A stretch of 64,000 bases of DNA from Actinostola sp. cb2023. Lineage: Eukaryota > Cnidaria > Anthozoa > Actiniaria > Actinostolidae. Below, piece by piece: positions 12,438-23,937 of this stretch. Position 1 is the stretch's first letter, and each line of letters begins with the position of its first letter. The translations under genes and the position numbers were made by a program. Below the pieces are notes generated by a model. It ran no database searches, was not told the DNA's origin, and saw only the letters and a list, made by a program, of their open reading frames with translations. The stretch is taken from assembly GCA_033675265.1 (NCBI GenBank), contig JAUJYZ010000412.1, forward strand, positions 372,001-436,000, read 5' to 3'.

Positions 12438-14480
12438 AACCACCCGGATGTAAAATATCCTGTTGTACTAATTCACAGAGAGTAAGGGAATGTCACTCGG
12501 TACAACAGTACCCGACTAGCGACCCCGTTCAATTGGAGTGTGAACTCTGTAGGGCTATCCCTGTCAGTATGGCAAATTAATTAAATCTTAAATCTCTATA
12601 CAGTTAACTCTGATCTCAGTCATGCGATATTGCTACATGTCAGACTACCTAAATTAAATAGAAGGAAATGCAGGTTTTAAATACTGTTGAGTGCATGTAT
12701 TCAGGGTTATCTGTGTATTTCATTGGAGCTCTTATAAAAATAGTCTGAATATATATTTCTTCAAATCAAAAATAACTTGTGTCTATAATGCGTATGCTTG
12801 GTAAGAGTCAGGTCATTCATGCTCAAAATGTCTCAATACTCAGCCCATCAATTAGTTTTGATGTTAATTGCCCTTGTCTTACCACAAGCATAATATATAC
12901 TTCAATGCTAACAATTGAAGGGCTCCGTGCAAGAACAGAGTAAGTGACTTGTGATCAAAATCCAAATTCTCCTTTGAAATCCAAAGACTCTCAAGGAGAA
13001 TTTAGAGTTTGATCAGAGATCACTAATATGCTGTTATTGCATGGACCCCTTCAATTATTATTTATGGCCAGTGTCATTTGAACTGGATGTCTGTTGATAA
13101 AAAACTGCATTTATTTGATGGACTGCATTGTATGTAGAACTTCAAAATCAAACAACATTTACATGTAAAAAGTATTTTTATTAATATTTTGTAAATATCA
13201 TCTATAATATGTATTTCTTCATTCAAGCAACTCATATTTATTTATTGTAAATTGAAGCGCTTTGTATATACCGGTATATAAAATATCTTGAATATTGAAC
13301 TTAAAATATTAAAAAAAATTATATCATTATTTATTCTCTTACATGTACAATGTATGTATTTTATATTGTAAAAACATTCAAAGAACTTATATTTATTGAT
13401 AGAAATTCATTGAAGTTCAGAATCCTTTGAACTGTATCTCATCTACATAATTAATATAACTTTATATGTATATTCACTATTGCAGTTACATTTATATTAT
13501 ATTATATCCAAAAGAGACTGATCAATTTCAGTGCAGTGATTTATCTGAACTTGTGAATGTTGGCAGTAGACTTATTATTATATTTTCACTAATTTATCTG
13601 AACTTGTGAATGTTGGCAATAGACTTATTATTATATTTTCACTACTGTAAGAGAATGTCTATTAGTCAAGCTACTAGTACTGTCCATGATAATTTGTTCC
13701 ACAAGCAATTAAATTAAATCACTATTATACTGGTTGGTACCATATATGTAGATATAGCGACATGTACAATGTAGCTATTCATGTTGTACCAAAACTACTG
13801 GAATTGGTCAGTCACAGTGTAACAGTGTAACAGTACGTGTTTTCATACAATCTTTAACTTAAAATAATTCAATGATCAAAGTATTAAATATTTATTGACA
13901 ATCCTTGTGTAGTGTATTATGTAAGGGATGCCAGTGGGGAAATAGTCAGTCCCGAACATTACAATATAGATAGAAAGCCACAAGGGAGGGCACCTTTATT
14001 TAATAGAACATGGTTATGCTCACAAGGAATTACATGTACATGTATACATTTATGAGTTTATATTGCTAATCAGTATTTTCTATATAGAGCACAATTATTA
14101 TAGTAAGCTTTTAAAACAAAGGGAAACTAAATATAGAGAATACTGATTAGTTACAGAAACTCAGCACTCTATGGAATAGAGCTTTAAAATACTAAGCTCT
14201 GATTGGCTGAGTGAGCATGACCATATTCTAATTTCTCTTTGATAATTAATCACACCTACTGAGTTAAAATGTCCTTACAATGAAGACATCACATTGTTCA
14301 GGGTTGATCAGCTGGCAGACTTGTACTTGTTAAAAGGGGAATGTCATCATGTTACACTGATAATAACCAGATCCACTTCTTTATTTTTCTCTGTTACTCT
14401 GATGAAAGACGGATACCTCAACTATTAGACTTGTGGCTCAACAAGTTTGCCTGACACGAAGGATTCAATTGAGAGCTTTC
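12438..14480. other. Non-coding; contains a 53-bp tandem duplication
   Basis: No gene seen. Two adjacent copies of a ~53-bp segment containing GAACTTGTGAATGTTGGCA occur at about 13540-13645. Inverted halves around 14060 and 14140 (TCAGTATTTTCTATATAGAG and its complement) suggest a further decayed foldback. Confidence 0.5.
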
Positions 14481-14485
14481 CAGTT

Positions 14486-14812
14486 TGTTTTACACCGTCG
14501 TCATGGATTAAGAACAGTACACCATAGATCTGTGTTTCCAGTCGTCATGGATTAAGAACAGTACACCATAGATCTGTGTTTCCAGTCATCATGGATTAAG
14601 AACAGCACACCATAGGTCTGTGTTTCTAGACTACATAGATTGCTAATATGGCATGTGGTGATAGGAAACAGAGATGATAAATGATTGAGCATGGATGTTA
14701 TTCTGTTGTCTGTTTCCAGTCGTCATGGATTAAGAACAGCACACCATAGGTCTGTGTTTCCAGTCGTCATGGATTAAGAACAGCACACCATAGGTCTGTA
14801 TTTCAGTCGTCA
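14486..14812. repeat. ~45-bp minisatellite, about six interrupted copies
   Basis: The unit contains GTCGTCATGGATTAAGAACA followed by GCACACCATAGGTCTGTGTTT. Three to four copies are tandem from about 14497. A unique insert follows (14632-14712), then two more copies. The array ends against the minus-strand ORF at 14837. Confidence 0.8.
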
Positions 14813-14836
14813 TGGATAAAACACCTGGCTGCATGG

Positions 14837-15292
14837 TTAGAACTTGTCAGGGTCAAACTGACAGTTGTGTAATGGATAGTTGCAGGTGTTCCATTCCCCA
14901 TACTGAAAAGTAAGGTCAAATTGGCCACGCTTGATCCAGTACGTGAGAGCCAGCTGCCTTTCATCATCTACAAGTAACTTGACAGTATGATGTTCTCTAC
15001 ATCGGCCTTTTAGTTGTCGGCTGAAGTATTTTTTCACCTCACTGGTACTCAATCCAGAAATCATTGACATGAATTTCTGAAAAGAGCACAGAGAGGTGAA
15101 ACAAATAACTTCAGCCTTGCTGTTTTTTCGAACGTAGCATCTTGGTTCGTAGAAACTACCATCTCTGTTTCCTGACACCACACGCCTTGCAATCTTAAAT
15201 ATGTCATATGGGATCTGCCTGCAGATCTTGCCATGATAAGGGCGTCGCACACAACTCTTCCTGCCATCCTTGTAGACATTTTTTTCATCCAC
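14837..15292 (-). CDS. Unidentified ORF of the CAC-ended element
   Basis: A 151-codon open frame, Lys/Arg- and Cys-rich (for example ICRQIPYDIFKIARR, KGRCREHHTVKLLV), with no domain I can name. It lies on the minus strand downstream of the acidic ORF at 15649-15993. Both could be exons of one gene transcribed inward from the right end of the element. The overlapping frame at 15061-15423 differs by one base across a poly-A run (near 15285), so a single-base frameshift may hide a longer exon. Functional assignment is not possible from sequence alone. Confidence 0.45.
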   Translation of the reverse strand: MDEKNVYKDGRKSCVRRPYHGKICRQIPYDIFKIARRVVSGNRDGSFYEPRCYVRKNSKAEVICFTSLCSFQKFMSMISGLSTSEVKKYFSRQLKGRCREHHTVKLLVDDERQLALTYWIKRGQFDLTFQYGEWNTCNYPLHNCQFDPDKF

Positions 15293-15648
15293 AGCAGTGA
15301 TTCAGTGCTGAGAATTGAGCCGGCATTGATGGAGGATAGTGATAACATTTTGGCAGCTATCAATATGAAATATAAAAAGAGAAATAATATGTAAATAGAA
15401 TGACATTGACATTGTCTTTTCATTTCTGGAGTCTGTTTGTTTATATTTAAACTTGAAATTCAATTTATGCTAATGAGGAAAAAACGTAAACAAAGATTCC
15501 CCTATAATCTTTTATAAGACTAGCTAGCTTTGGTGTAATACAGATATCAAAAGGCCTTAAAAGTAGCAAGTGTACTATGATTTGTCGAGAAAACACTACA
15601 CTGTTGAGTTCAAACATAATCATACATGTTTCAACAATTCAACTGTCA

Positions 15649-15993
15649 TCAACAGTGATTCAAAAGATTAAAATAAATTGCATGGAAACAAGTGAAAATA
15701 ACTGTCATAGTGAGTAATAGTGTAAAATAACCTTTTTCACGCTCAGTAGGCTGCAATTCGCCATGACTGCAACTTACTGAGCACTGCTTGATGACAGGCT
15801 TCAAAAGCTCCTTGCCAATTTCTTTAAAAAGCTCCCGATTGAACCCTTCTTGTCCAGGAAACGTGTCGAGCCACAAGTCTATATCTTGATTGTCCTCTAT
15901 TTCTACTTCTTCTTCTTCTTCTTCTTCATTTTCTTCGTCATCCGATTGCAATACTTCAGCTACAGCTTGCTCAAGCGACAGCCGAGACGCCAT
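15649..15993 (-). CDS. Acidic N-terminal ORF of the CAC-ended element
   Basis: Starts 88 bp inside the right end with MASRLSLEQAVAEVLQSDDE. A Glu run encoded by a TTC/CTT microsatellite follows, then DLWLDTFPGQEGFNRELF. The coding probably stops at EREKG near 15733, where a gttatt donor-like sequence begins; the remaining codons look intronic. It is plausibly the first exon of a second protein of the element, facing the transposase-like gene. No family recognised. Confidence 0.5.
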   Translation of the reverse strand: MASRLSLEQAVAEVLQSDDEENEEEEEEEVEIEDNQDIDLWLDTFPGQEGFNRELFKEIGKELLKPVIKQCSVSCSHGELQPTEREKGYFTLLLTMTVIFTCFHAIYFNLLNHC

Positions 15994-16083
15994 ATTGGAT
16001 TTTCAAACTTTCGCGCGAAATCCCGCTGACCAAAATGACAGGCGAACGTGACGTATTTTCGCGACTCTGGGCCCGCCGTGTAA

Positions 16084-16432
16084 TGCCAAATCTGACAGCC
16101 CATACCAAAGACATTCTGAATTTGAACGATTTATCAAACTTCAAGAATCGATGATGGATTGTCAGAAGAAGCTGATCAACCAGCAAGACCAAAGTAGTGA
16201 ACGTATTGCTACAACCATCAGACATGGATTTGCTCTACCTAAAACAGAATTAATGCTCTTCAGTGGCGACCCTCTGGATTATTGGATATTTGTTAGATTT
16301 TTTGACAACAACATTGTACAGAACACTTCATCAGATGCTGAAAGATTAACCTACCTGCTACAGTACTGTTCAGGAAAAGCCAAAGAAGCTATAAAAAGCT
16401 TTAGATCCATCACATGGTTACCAAGAGGCTAG
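16084..16432 (+). pseudogene. BEL/Pao gag, middle part
   Basis: Continues gag directly after the 10.4-kb insertion (KSDSPYQRHSEFERFI). It contains the conserved DUF1759-type segment LPKTELMLFSGDPLDYWIF and then YLLQYCSGKAKEAI. The next insertion interrupts it at 16440. Joining the flanks across that insertion restores the frame as GYQEARRILSTCFGDP, confirming that both sides are one gene. Confidence 0.85.
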
Positions 16433-16439
16433 AAGAATC

Positions 16440-17333
16440 CCAACCTCGTCCCCAGGGCCCTCTCTTCTCGCTATTTTCAAAATGGCGGACGCTCGAGAGA
16501 AGACCCTGGTGACGGCTGGTCACGTGTCTCCAAGATTCTTGGAGGTTCGTACCCAGGCTGCCATTTTCCTAATGATCGAAAGTAATCGAAAGGGCCTTGT
16601 GAAGAGTTACTGAAGAAATATACGTTCGATCGTGTTTTGCCTCAAATAATAAATAAAATCACTTTCTAAGCTGGAGCAATTCTAGCCATTTGAAAATCAA
16701 GGGTTCGGAAGTGTAATTAATGAGACACATGAACAACTGAACAGGTCAGATCGACAGTTTATTCGCTGTAAACAAGTGCTGCTATTTGTATACAACTGAC
16801 ACCTTTCATTTCTACCCCGGTATCTCTAGTTAACGGTTCTCTAACGGCTAAAGTACAAAACATGTTGACGTGTCACATATACTGTAAAACTCAAAAGCAA
16901 AAGCACTAGCAAATTATGTAAACAGAACGACAATATATCAGTTTGCCGTGACCGGCCGTCGGTAGTCTTGTTCGTATAAAATTATACCTTGCTTTACGGT
17001 AAACGATCTCGATCGGTGGACTTTTTCATGTTCCTAAAGACATTTCAATGCTTCAATAACACTCACACATCACTTGCAGCGGCTTCGGTCTTCCTAATTC
17101 GATACATTTGAGATCAGAAAAGAACTATCAGTTGAAACCATAAATTCACTCGATGCGATTCGAATTTTAATTTATGCTCTATTTAGCAACCTTCGATATA
17201 GACCAATGAGAAGCTTGTTGTTGTGTTATCCAATCAAAATGAGTGTTAGTTCAGCCGTCACCACCAGGATCTTCTCTCGAGCGTCCGCCATTTTGAAAAT
17301 AGCGAGAAGAGAGGGCCCTGGGGACGAGGTTGG
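16440..17333. mobile_element. 894-bp inverted-repeat element, ~7-bp target duplication
   Basis: The ends are long inverted repeats that start CCAACCTCGTCCCCAGGGCC and extend past AAAATGGCGGACGCTCGAGA (about 16440-16510 and 17262-17333). AAGAATC flanks both ends (16433-16439, 17334-17340). Excision restores the gag frame. The duplication length suggests a hAT- or P-type non-autonomous element. No coding capacity is seen. Confidence 0.88.
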
Positions 17334-18130
17334 AAGAATCCTGTCTACATGTTTTGGCGACCCATACCACATCGCAGTGGCTCATGTGAACAAGCTAACC
17401 AATGATTCTCCTATAAAACCATTTGACAGAGCTGGTTTGATGGACTTTGCACTTCAATTGAAATCATGTGAAAACACGCTTGCGGCAATCGGTTTTCTCG
17501 ATGAAGTTAATAGTTCAGATAATCTTAGAAGAATTGTAGAAAGGCTTCCCTTCAACTTAAAGTCAAAATGGCTGTCAAGATCAAGATCCCTACGACTGGC
17601 ATCCACCAGGCCTAGAATACAGCACCTGTCCCTGTTTGTTCAAGAACAGTCTGAAGAAGCTAACGACCCTGTATTTGGTGATATTATGGTTCCTAGAGCA
17701 AGGAATAAAGAAATACAGATAAAGAACACCCCCAAGACACCTGCTGCACAACAAGGTACTCTTCGCAGTGCTACAACAATGACAACACAAGCTCAACAGG
17801 ATCAAAGAGAAAAGCCTGAAAGTCAACTACCAACAAAGAAAAAGGGTAATTGTCCTGCGTGTGAAGGTTTTCATAGCCTGAAGAGATGTTACAAGTTTAA
17901 AGATATGACGAATGATGATCGAGTCAAGATCTTAAGAAGTGATAACATTTGCTTCGATTTCTTTACAAAGGGACATTATGCTGTTGGATGTGCCCAACCT
18001 CCTGCTTGCACAGTGGAAAACTGTAGATCAAAGCAGTTACATCATGCATAGATTTATCACTCCTCCTACAGCTAATGACAAAGACAAAGAACAGAATGTT
18101 ACTCATGTAACGTCATCGGGGCCGGAGATC
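17334..18130 (+). pseudogene. BEL/Pao gag, C-terminal part with zinc knuckles
   Basis: Reads AARRILSTCFGDPYHIAV into the retrotransposon capsid-like region, ending in Cys/His knuckles (CPACEGFHSLKRC and the following C-x2-F-x3-GH-x4-C pattern). The normal Cys-x2-Cys of the second knuckle appears as CFDF, so one ligand is lost. The frame is lost near 18050 after KQLHHA. The ORF drawn from 17206 starts inside the neighbouring inverted-repeat element and is not the true start. Confidence 0.8.
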
Positions 18131-18149
18131 ATAAAGAATCTTCCTCTAT

Positions 18150-18954
18150 CTGTAAAGTTCTTCTTAAAATAATTCCAGTAAAGATCAAGAATCAGCATGG
18201 CCAGTGCGTAGAGATTTATGCTCTGATTGACAGTGGTTCAGATATTTCCTTGTGTGACAAGCAACTGTTGACTGACTTAAAGCTGGATAGCAAAGAAAAA
18301 AGATTTGTTATGACAACTCAAGAGAAGAAGAATAGCTTTAGAGTCGGAAGAGGAACTTCTATCATCGTAGAAGCCATGGATGGTAGGTCTGCAATCACGA
18401 TTCCCAGAGTGTGGGCGATAGAACCTCTAAACGTATCAGAGAACAGTATCCCTACGGAGAAAGACATAGAAAGATGGCCACATTTGCAAAACATCGACAT
18501 GCACATGCCTCGTGATCGTAAAGTGAAGTTGTTAATTGGATGCAATGTTCCTGAAGTCTTCTTTGCTATAGAAGAGAGAAGAGGAGACCCAGGAGAGCCA
18601 AACGGTGTGCGCACTCCACTTGGATGGACCGTGTTTGGCCCATCGGAGAAGATATCAGAGAATACGTCCTCTCAAGTCTATTTTGCTACAAATGAAGATT
18701 CCGTTCAAGACGAAATTTCTCTTGATGATCAAAGTCTTGCTACAATGTTAGAAAGATTCTGGAAGTCTGACTTTGGAGATTCCCTACTAAGCTACAAGCC
18801 TTGCATGTCAATTGAAGATTCTAAAGCTCTTGCCATCATGGAAAAGTCAGTTAAGAAAGTAGAGGGCCATTACCGAGTTGCATTGCCTTGGAAACACCAA
18901 CCACCGTGCATGCCAAACAACAGAGTCCTCGCTGAGCATAGACTGAACCCGTTA
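18150..18954 (+). pseudogene. BEL/Pao protease and pol N-terminus
   Basis: The retropepsin active site reads YALIDSGSDISLC at about 18219-18258, the DSG triad of DUF1758/peptidase A17-type Pao proteases. The flap and A17 region follow, with KVKLLIGCNVPEVF and RTPLGWTVFGP, then the link to RT (LERFWKSDFGDSLLS). The frame is open from 18179 to the insertion at 18955, where it stops at AEHRLNPL. It resumes in phase at 19738 as [10 protein letters not shown] when the insertion and one TA are removed. Confidence 0.88.
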
Positions 18955-19737
18955 CACTCGTTCTCAGTAACACGCGCCCAAAGCTACATTTGTCTCGACG
19001 ACAAAGTTGACTTTTGGTGGACGTCAATCAAACAGTTTTCACGACATGCACAATAGACAAAATCGGCTAACGCAATGTTTAGTTCTTTAACCAAATTCAA
19101 AATCTTTAGGAATAAGAGCTTTTTGTTCCAAACATTTCCATTTCATTATCATGTCAATGTTCTACTGAAATCGAAATACAACAGAGAAAGAATCGTATTC
19201 CCAAAAGGTTTGTAATGGGTCAAAGAATGTAAACAGTGCGTTAGCCGATTTGGTCTATCACAGAACATTTTTCCGGAGTAGTCATTAATTCAAGCGGGAG
19301 TTTCAAGCCTTTTTCGAATTCGTTTCGATGGCGAGTTATAATGTTAAAGCAGAGAGGCATATTGCTATACTTTGCGTGAGCGAAACATTCGTAAAAAAAG
19401 TAATTCGACTGTACGAAAACACAGCCGACGTAAGAGATCCTCCGCGGAGCCCAAGGCACGAACGATTACAGGTAAAGAAAATGCCATTTTCTAAATGTGA
19501 ACTGCTTCTGTTTATCTGTCTACATGCAGCTTTGATTGTTCCTCATTTAGCAGGCCGAAATTCGACTCATTCGCCGGGTGATTGAGGACAATCCGGAACT
19601 TTATTTTACGTCAAATGGGATATGCACGTGGAAATGTGCTGTGATTGTCATGGAAACTGTTTGATTGACGTCCACCAAAAGTCAACTTTGTCGTCGAGAC
19701 AAATGTAGCTTTGGGCGCGTGTTACTGAGAACGAGTG
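18955..19737. mobile_element. 783-bp foldback MITE in BEL/Pao pol, TA duplication
   Basis: The ends are inverted repeats of about 90 bp starting CACTCGTTCTCAGTAACACG. TA flanks both sides (18953-18954, 19738-19739). Removing the insert restores AEHRLNP-LKRKLL in frame. A second inner inverted pair, around AAATCGGCTAACGCA (19060) and its complement (19240), shows a layered structure. ORFs at 19328-19585 and 19241-19459 are inside it and not supported as genes. Confidence 0.88.
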
Positions 19738-20468
19738 TAAAGAGAAAACTTCTAAAGGACGAAGAAATATCCAATAAATACTGTAAAACGATGAACGAAT
19801 ATTTTGACAAAGGATTTGCTGTAAAAGTACCTGTTGAAGATCTGAATGTTACAGACCGACCAGTTTGGTTCCTGCCTCACCATGGAGTCTTTAATCCACA
19901 AAAACCTGAAAAGCTTCGTGTGGTTTTCGATTGTGGTGCCAAGTACTGTGGTACATCCTTAAATGATCAACTCTATCAAGGCCCTAATCTGACGAATAAT
20001 TTACTTGGAGTTCTCACTCGTTTTCGCCAAGATCCCGTAGCAATGGTTGCGGATATCGAAGCCATGTTCCATTAAGTGCAAGTGGATCCAAAGGATCAAG
20101 ATGCACTCAGGTTCCTTTGGTGGCCAAATGATGATTTGTCGCAAGAACCTGTCCATTTTCGTATGCGCGTACACCTCTTTGGTGCCACGTCGTCGCCAAG
20201 CTGCGCCAGCTTTGGTTTAAGAAAGACCGCAGAAGACAACAGAAATGCGTTCAGCGAAACTGTTATTGACTCTGCATTAAGGAACTTTTACGTAGATGAT
20301 TTCTTGAAATCTGTGAAAACCGTAGAAGAAGCGAAAGATATGGTTCGAGACATGACAAACATTATGGCTAAGGGTGGGTTCCGTCTGACGAATTGGCTAA
20401 GCAACAGGAAAGAAGTTCTGCAAGATATCCAAGCAAGTGAAAGAGCTAGATCCAAATTCAAAGAATAA
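19738..20468 (+). pseudogene. BEL/Pao reverse transcriptase, main part
   Basis: Shows RT motifs in order: [50 protein letters not shown] and the catalytic [11 protein letters not shown] single CAA-to-TAA-type stop at 20073-20075 separates two open stretches. At 20468 the frame runs into an inverted duplication of the same RT segment. The YVDD box is intact, but the gene cannot be translated whole. Confidence 0.9.
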
Positions 20469-20469
20469 A

Positions 20470-20693
20470 TGGATTTAGCTCTTTCACTTGCTTGGATATC
20501 TTGCAGATTTCAAGAAATCATATACGTAAAAGTTCCTTAATGCAGAGTCAATAACAGTTTCGCTGAACTCATTTCTGTTGTCTTCTGCGGTCTTTCTTAA
20601 ACCAAAGCTGGCACAGCTTGGCGACGATGTGGCACCAAAGAGGTGTACGCGCATACGAAACTGGACAGGTTCTTGCGACAAATCATCATTGTC
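20470..20693 (-). repeat. Inverted duplication of the RT segment
   Basis: The minus strand encodes the same peptide as 20130-20305 ([20 protein letters not shown] and beyond) with a few changes, for example YVYD in place of YVDD. The two arms meet almost head to head near 20470, with about 100 bp of the left arm missing from the right arm. A local rearrangement inside the BEL/Pao copy is the simplest explanation. Confidence 0.85.
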
Positions 20694-20739
20694 TACAACA
20701 TCACCCTAAGCCCATAATCCATTTCTTAGCCCTTAATCC

Positions 20740-21800
20740 ATTTCTTCTTTGAATTTGGATCTAGACAACCTACCTACAGAAAGAACTATTGGCGTTCTCT
20801 GGGATGTCAATAGAGATAAGTTTATATTCAAAATCGCCTTGAAGGAAAAGCCAAGAACAAGAAGAGGAATTATTTCAAGTACAAGCACAATATATGACCC
20901 TCTTGGCTTAATTTCACCAATAGTATTACCAGCTAAGAAATTACTCCAAGATCTGACTAGAAGAAGCCTTGGGTGGGATGAAGATGTTGAAGAAGAAGAT
21001 TCCATCAAATGGGAAAGCTGGTTGAAAGACATCCCAAATCTTGCCAATGTTATTATTGAAATATCCATTATTCCAGAAAACTTTGGTGACATACAACTGG
21101 TTCAATTGCATCACTTCGCCGATGCATCTGAGACTAGTTATGGAGCAGTGACTTACAGCAGAATAGTCAACGTTAAAGATAAAATCCATTGTGCATTTCT
21201 AATGGCAAAGTGCCACCTTGCTCCAATCAAGACAATCAGCATACCCCGACTGGAGCTGTCTGCAGCCGTTCTATCAGTCAAATTTGATAAACTTCTGAGA
21301 GATGAATTGGATATTCCCATTCACGAGTCGGTATTCTGGACGGATTCTACTACAGTGCTTGGATACATAATGAACACTACAAGTCGTTTCCACACGTTTG
21401 TAGCAAACCGTCTCGCAGTCATTCATGATGGTTCACAACCTACTCAGTGGAGATATGTTCCGTCAAATTTGAATCCAGCAGACAGCGTTACCAGAGGTCT
21501 TACAACTACAGACTTACACGACAAAGAAGACAGGTGGCTACAGGGACCCAAGTTTATCTGGGAAAGCAAGAACAGCTGGCCCTCGATTCATCCTCAACCT
21601 GTTGACGAAAAGCTGCTTGAAACAAAGAAAGAGCACCAGACTTTTCTTGTTTTTAATCCTAAAGAACCTCATGGGCTGGAAAAAGTCATCAACCACTATT
21701 CCTGCTGGTATAAGTTGAAGACATGAATTGCTTGGATCCTTCGGTTCCGAAGATGATACGTCACTTTCAAGAGTCAAGGGAACATAGAATGCCCTGATTT
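20740..21800 (+). pseudogene. BEL/Pao RT connection and RNase H
   Basis: A long open frame begins after the inverted duplication with LDLDNLPTERTIGVLWDV, the usual post-RT connection in Pao pol. RNase H motifs follow: LHHFADASETSYGAV, IPRLELSAAV, FWTDSTTVLGYI and NPADSVTRG, with the catalytic Asp residues present. The frame ends at 21726. Shifted coding continues to the TTAA insertion at 21890, where FKEAL joins sequence on the far side of that element. Confidence 0.9.
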
Positions 21801-21893
21801 AAAGACATGAAGTTTAACCTCCACAGAAGTTCAATTTGCTGCGACAAAGGTAATCAGACATGTGCAAAGGCAGTCTTTCAAAGAAGCCTTTAA

Positions 21894-22769
21894 GAGTGAA
21901 TTTTTCTGCAAACCGGGTGAAATTAAACAAATTTGGCACATGAGTCAAAAATCAAGGTGTCTGATATTTTGTCCAGGGATACACTATTATAAGCCTATTC
22001 GCCTGGTATATTTATTTTATTCAAATTACTTTTTAATTTCTTGAAAAAAAATTAAAACCGTCACTACCGATTTTGTCAAAAAATGTTTGAAATTAGAACG
22101 GTTTTCAGGTCCAAGAAAACCATAGTTCTCGAATTCGCAACAGGAAACTAGACGCAAATAAGTTCAGATATTGAATTACGAGATACTTGCGAGTAATTCA
22201 AGCCTAAAAATAGCATTATAAATGCAGTATTAAATTTCTGAGGATTAACGAAAGATGGCTTATATTTCGGTGACTGTAAATTTCAATTTGGAGCACTTTT
22301 TCAAGAGCTCAGTTCTATATCCGGTATAACTCAGATTTACACAAAAATACATCTACAACATTTAGAAGTGATGTTCTTGGCCATAGCATAACAATTAGTT
22401 TGGTACTTTTCATTGATCGAAAGAAAGAACGCGACTCATTTTGTGAAAATAGCACTTCCTACTTGTAAACCGGCCCGCGACAATCAATTTCCCGCACCTG
22501 GAAATAATGGTCCAGACATTGGACTAAAACGTCACATGTTACTTCAAACTGGGCAAAAGACTCAAAAATAGATCTTTTTCAGCATACCTTTCAGATCCAG
22601 TGGCTAACGATTGATTTATGGGCTATTTCCAATCAGTTTCCTATCAGAGATCACGGAGCGATGATGCCTGAACTCGCTACAACTCGCTTGAATATCACTT
22701 CTCTTGCCATGTTATCGCTCTAGCTCCAGCATTAATACTGTCCTAAAACAGGACATGTTCCTTTTCCTT
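21894..22769 (+). repeat. Left TIR of the 21.9-kb TTAA element
   Basis: An 876-bp inverted repeat, complementary to 27823-28687, ending internally at GTTCCTTTTCCTT. A roughly 10-bp insertion (TTAAACAAAT near 21925) is one of the few length differences from the right arm. Confidence 0.9.
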
Positions 22770-23937
22770 TTCTAGAGCAGAATACTCGATACGGTACAAT
22801 ATGAAATTACGGCCCGGGCGGGCACTTGAATTTGTACAATTGTCACGCAATCTCGATGGCTGCCTCGGCTTCTTTTCCGCTGAGCGATAACATATATACT
22901 ATGCCATTCCTGATTGCACTAGTCCAGTCATTACATAAGATTTTTACTAGCAGAATAATTCTTATGATATTTGATAAGTTGTATTTTCCTATGGAAAAAA
23001 ATGTGAAACTCCCGAAAATGTGAAAGGTACATGTTATTTTAAAATTGACTGACAGATCGAACAATAACAATTCCAGCACTTGTTCACTCGCGAATCAGTT
23101 TGATAATGGAGGTGAATTGCTCATTTCAAAGATCAGTTGGTGGACATTGTGACCTAGAGAACAGAAATAGAAAAGAAACCAATGTAATTCCCCTTCTTTC
23201 ATGCAAGAGAGAGATTTCAGGACACACGAAATCAGTGGGGATAATCGATATTGACACGGAGGTGGAACTCATATTAGCACGTGCATCGATTTTTTCTTTG
23301 CCGTCTGATATCTCAGAGCTGACAGTTTGTCCCTCGCATCGTTATTCTCTCGGCATTTTTATATTTATAAATAATTAGACAAAGGTGTGTGCGCAATTGT
23401 TTTAATCATTGTTTTTCTCTGGGATTGTTTTGTAATTACAATTTCTTTTATTCCGACTCTTGATTTGAAAATATACCAAAAGTAGATTAGGAGTATTATT
23501 TTCTTTCTCAACAGGAGTATGCTGTGGTTGCAGATCCAGCATTGGTGCTGAACCAATGCTGACCACGGAACCTCATAGTGAATGCCATAGAGATCCCATC
23601 CACAATATCACAACTGGCATAGAAAATATTTCCTTGGTAGGTAGATGGTTTACCGTTTGTAAGGATACCAATTTCATCCAACGTCATTTCACAACCACTA
23701 CTGCGCACATGCCAAATCGTTTACCTGATTAAGTATTTTTTAAAGATATTAATATAATTGTATTTTAAATACAGTCGAACCTCCATTAATCGACCGGCAT
23801 GATTGGTACATTAAATAGTGGTCGTTTAATGGAGGTATTCATTAAGTTAATGGTACCCATGCACTCCTATCCCACATGCATTACTCTGCACATTTGATAT
23901 AGAAGACTATCAGTCACAGGGTTGTTTTCACTTTACA
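22770..23937. other. Non-coding interior; single pogo-type terminus at 23771
   Basis: Lies between the left TIR and the first coding exon, so it should hold the promoter and 5' end of the transposase gene. ORFs at 23100-23378 and 23508-23708 are unrecognised. At 23771 a TACAGTCGAACCTCCATTAA sequence is a pogo/Tigger-type end without a visible partner. Confidence 0.4.

Larger units (their letters stand above)
5632..16080 (+). mobile_element. 10.4-kb CAC-ended DNA transposon, 3-bp TAA duplication
   Basis: Left end CACGGCGGGCCC, right end GGGCCCGCCGTG, a 12-bp terminal inverted repeat. TAA lies on both sides (5629-5631, 16081-16083), and removing the insert plus one TAA rejoins the BEL/Pao gag. 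CAC termini with a 3-bp duplication fit the EnSpm/CACTA group. Inside are a plus-strand transposase-like gene at 6077-9103, two minus-strand ORFs at the right end, and about 5.7 kb of non-coding DNA with satellites and MITEs. Similarity of the inner sequences beyond 12 bp was not seen. Confidence 0.8.

Noticed and set aside
17206..17333. N-terminus of the ORF starting at 17206
   Set aside because: These codons lie in the right inverted repeat of the 894-bp element, not in gag.
19328..19585. 85-aa ORF in the 783-bp element
   Set aside because: No domain, and it lies in a non-autonomous inverted-repeat element.
18955..19737. TTAA duplication for the 783-bp foldback
   Set aside because: The borders show TTA on one side and TAA on the other. 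Restoring the host frame needs only a TA duplication.
20484..20681. Separate minus-strand RT gene
   Set aside because: It is an inverted duplicate of part of the BEL/Pao RT, far too short to be a gene.
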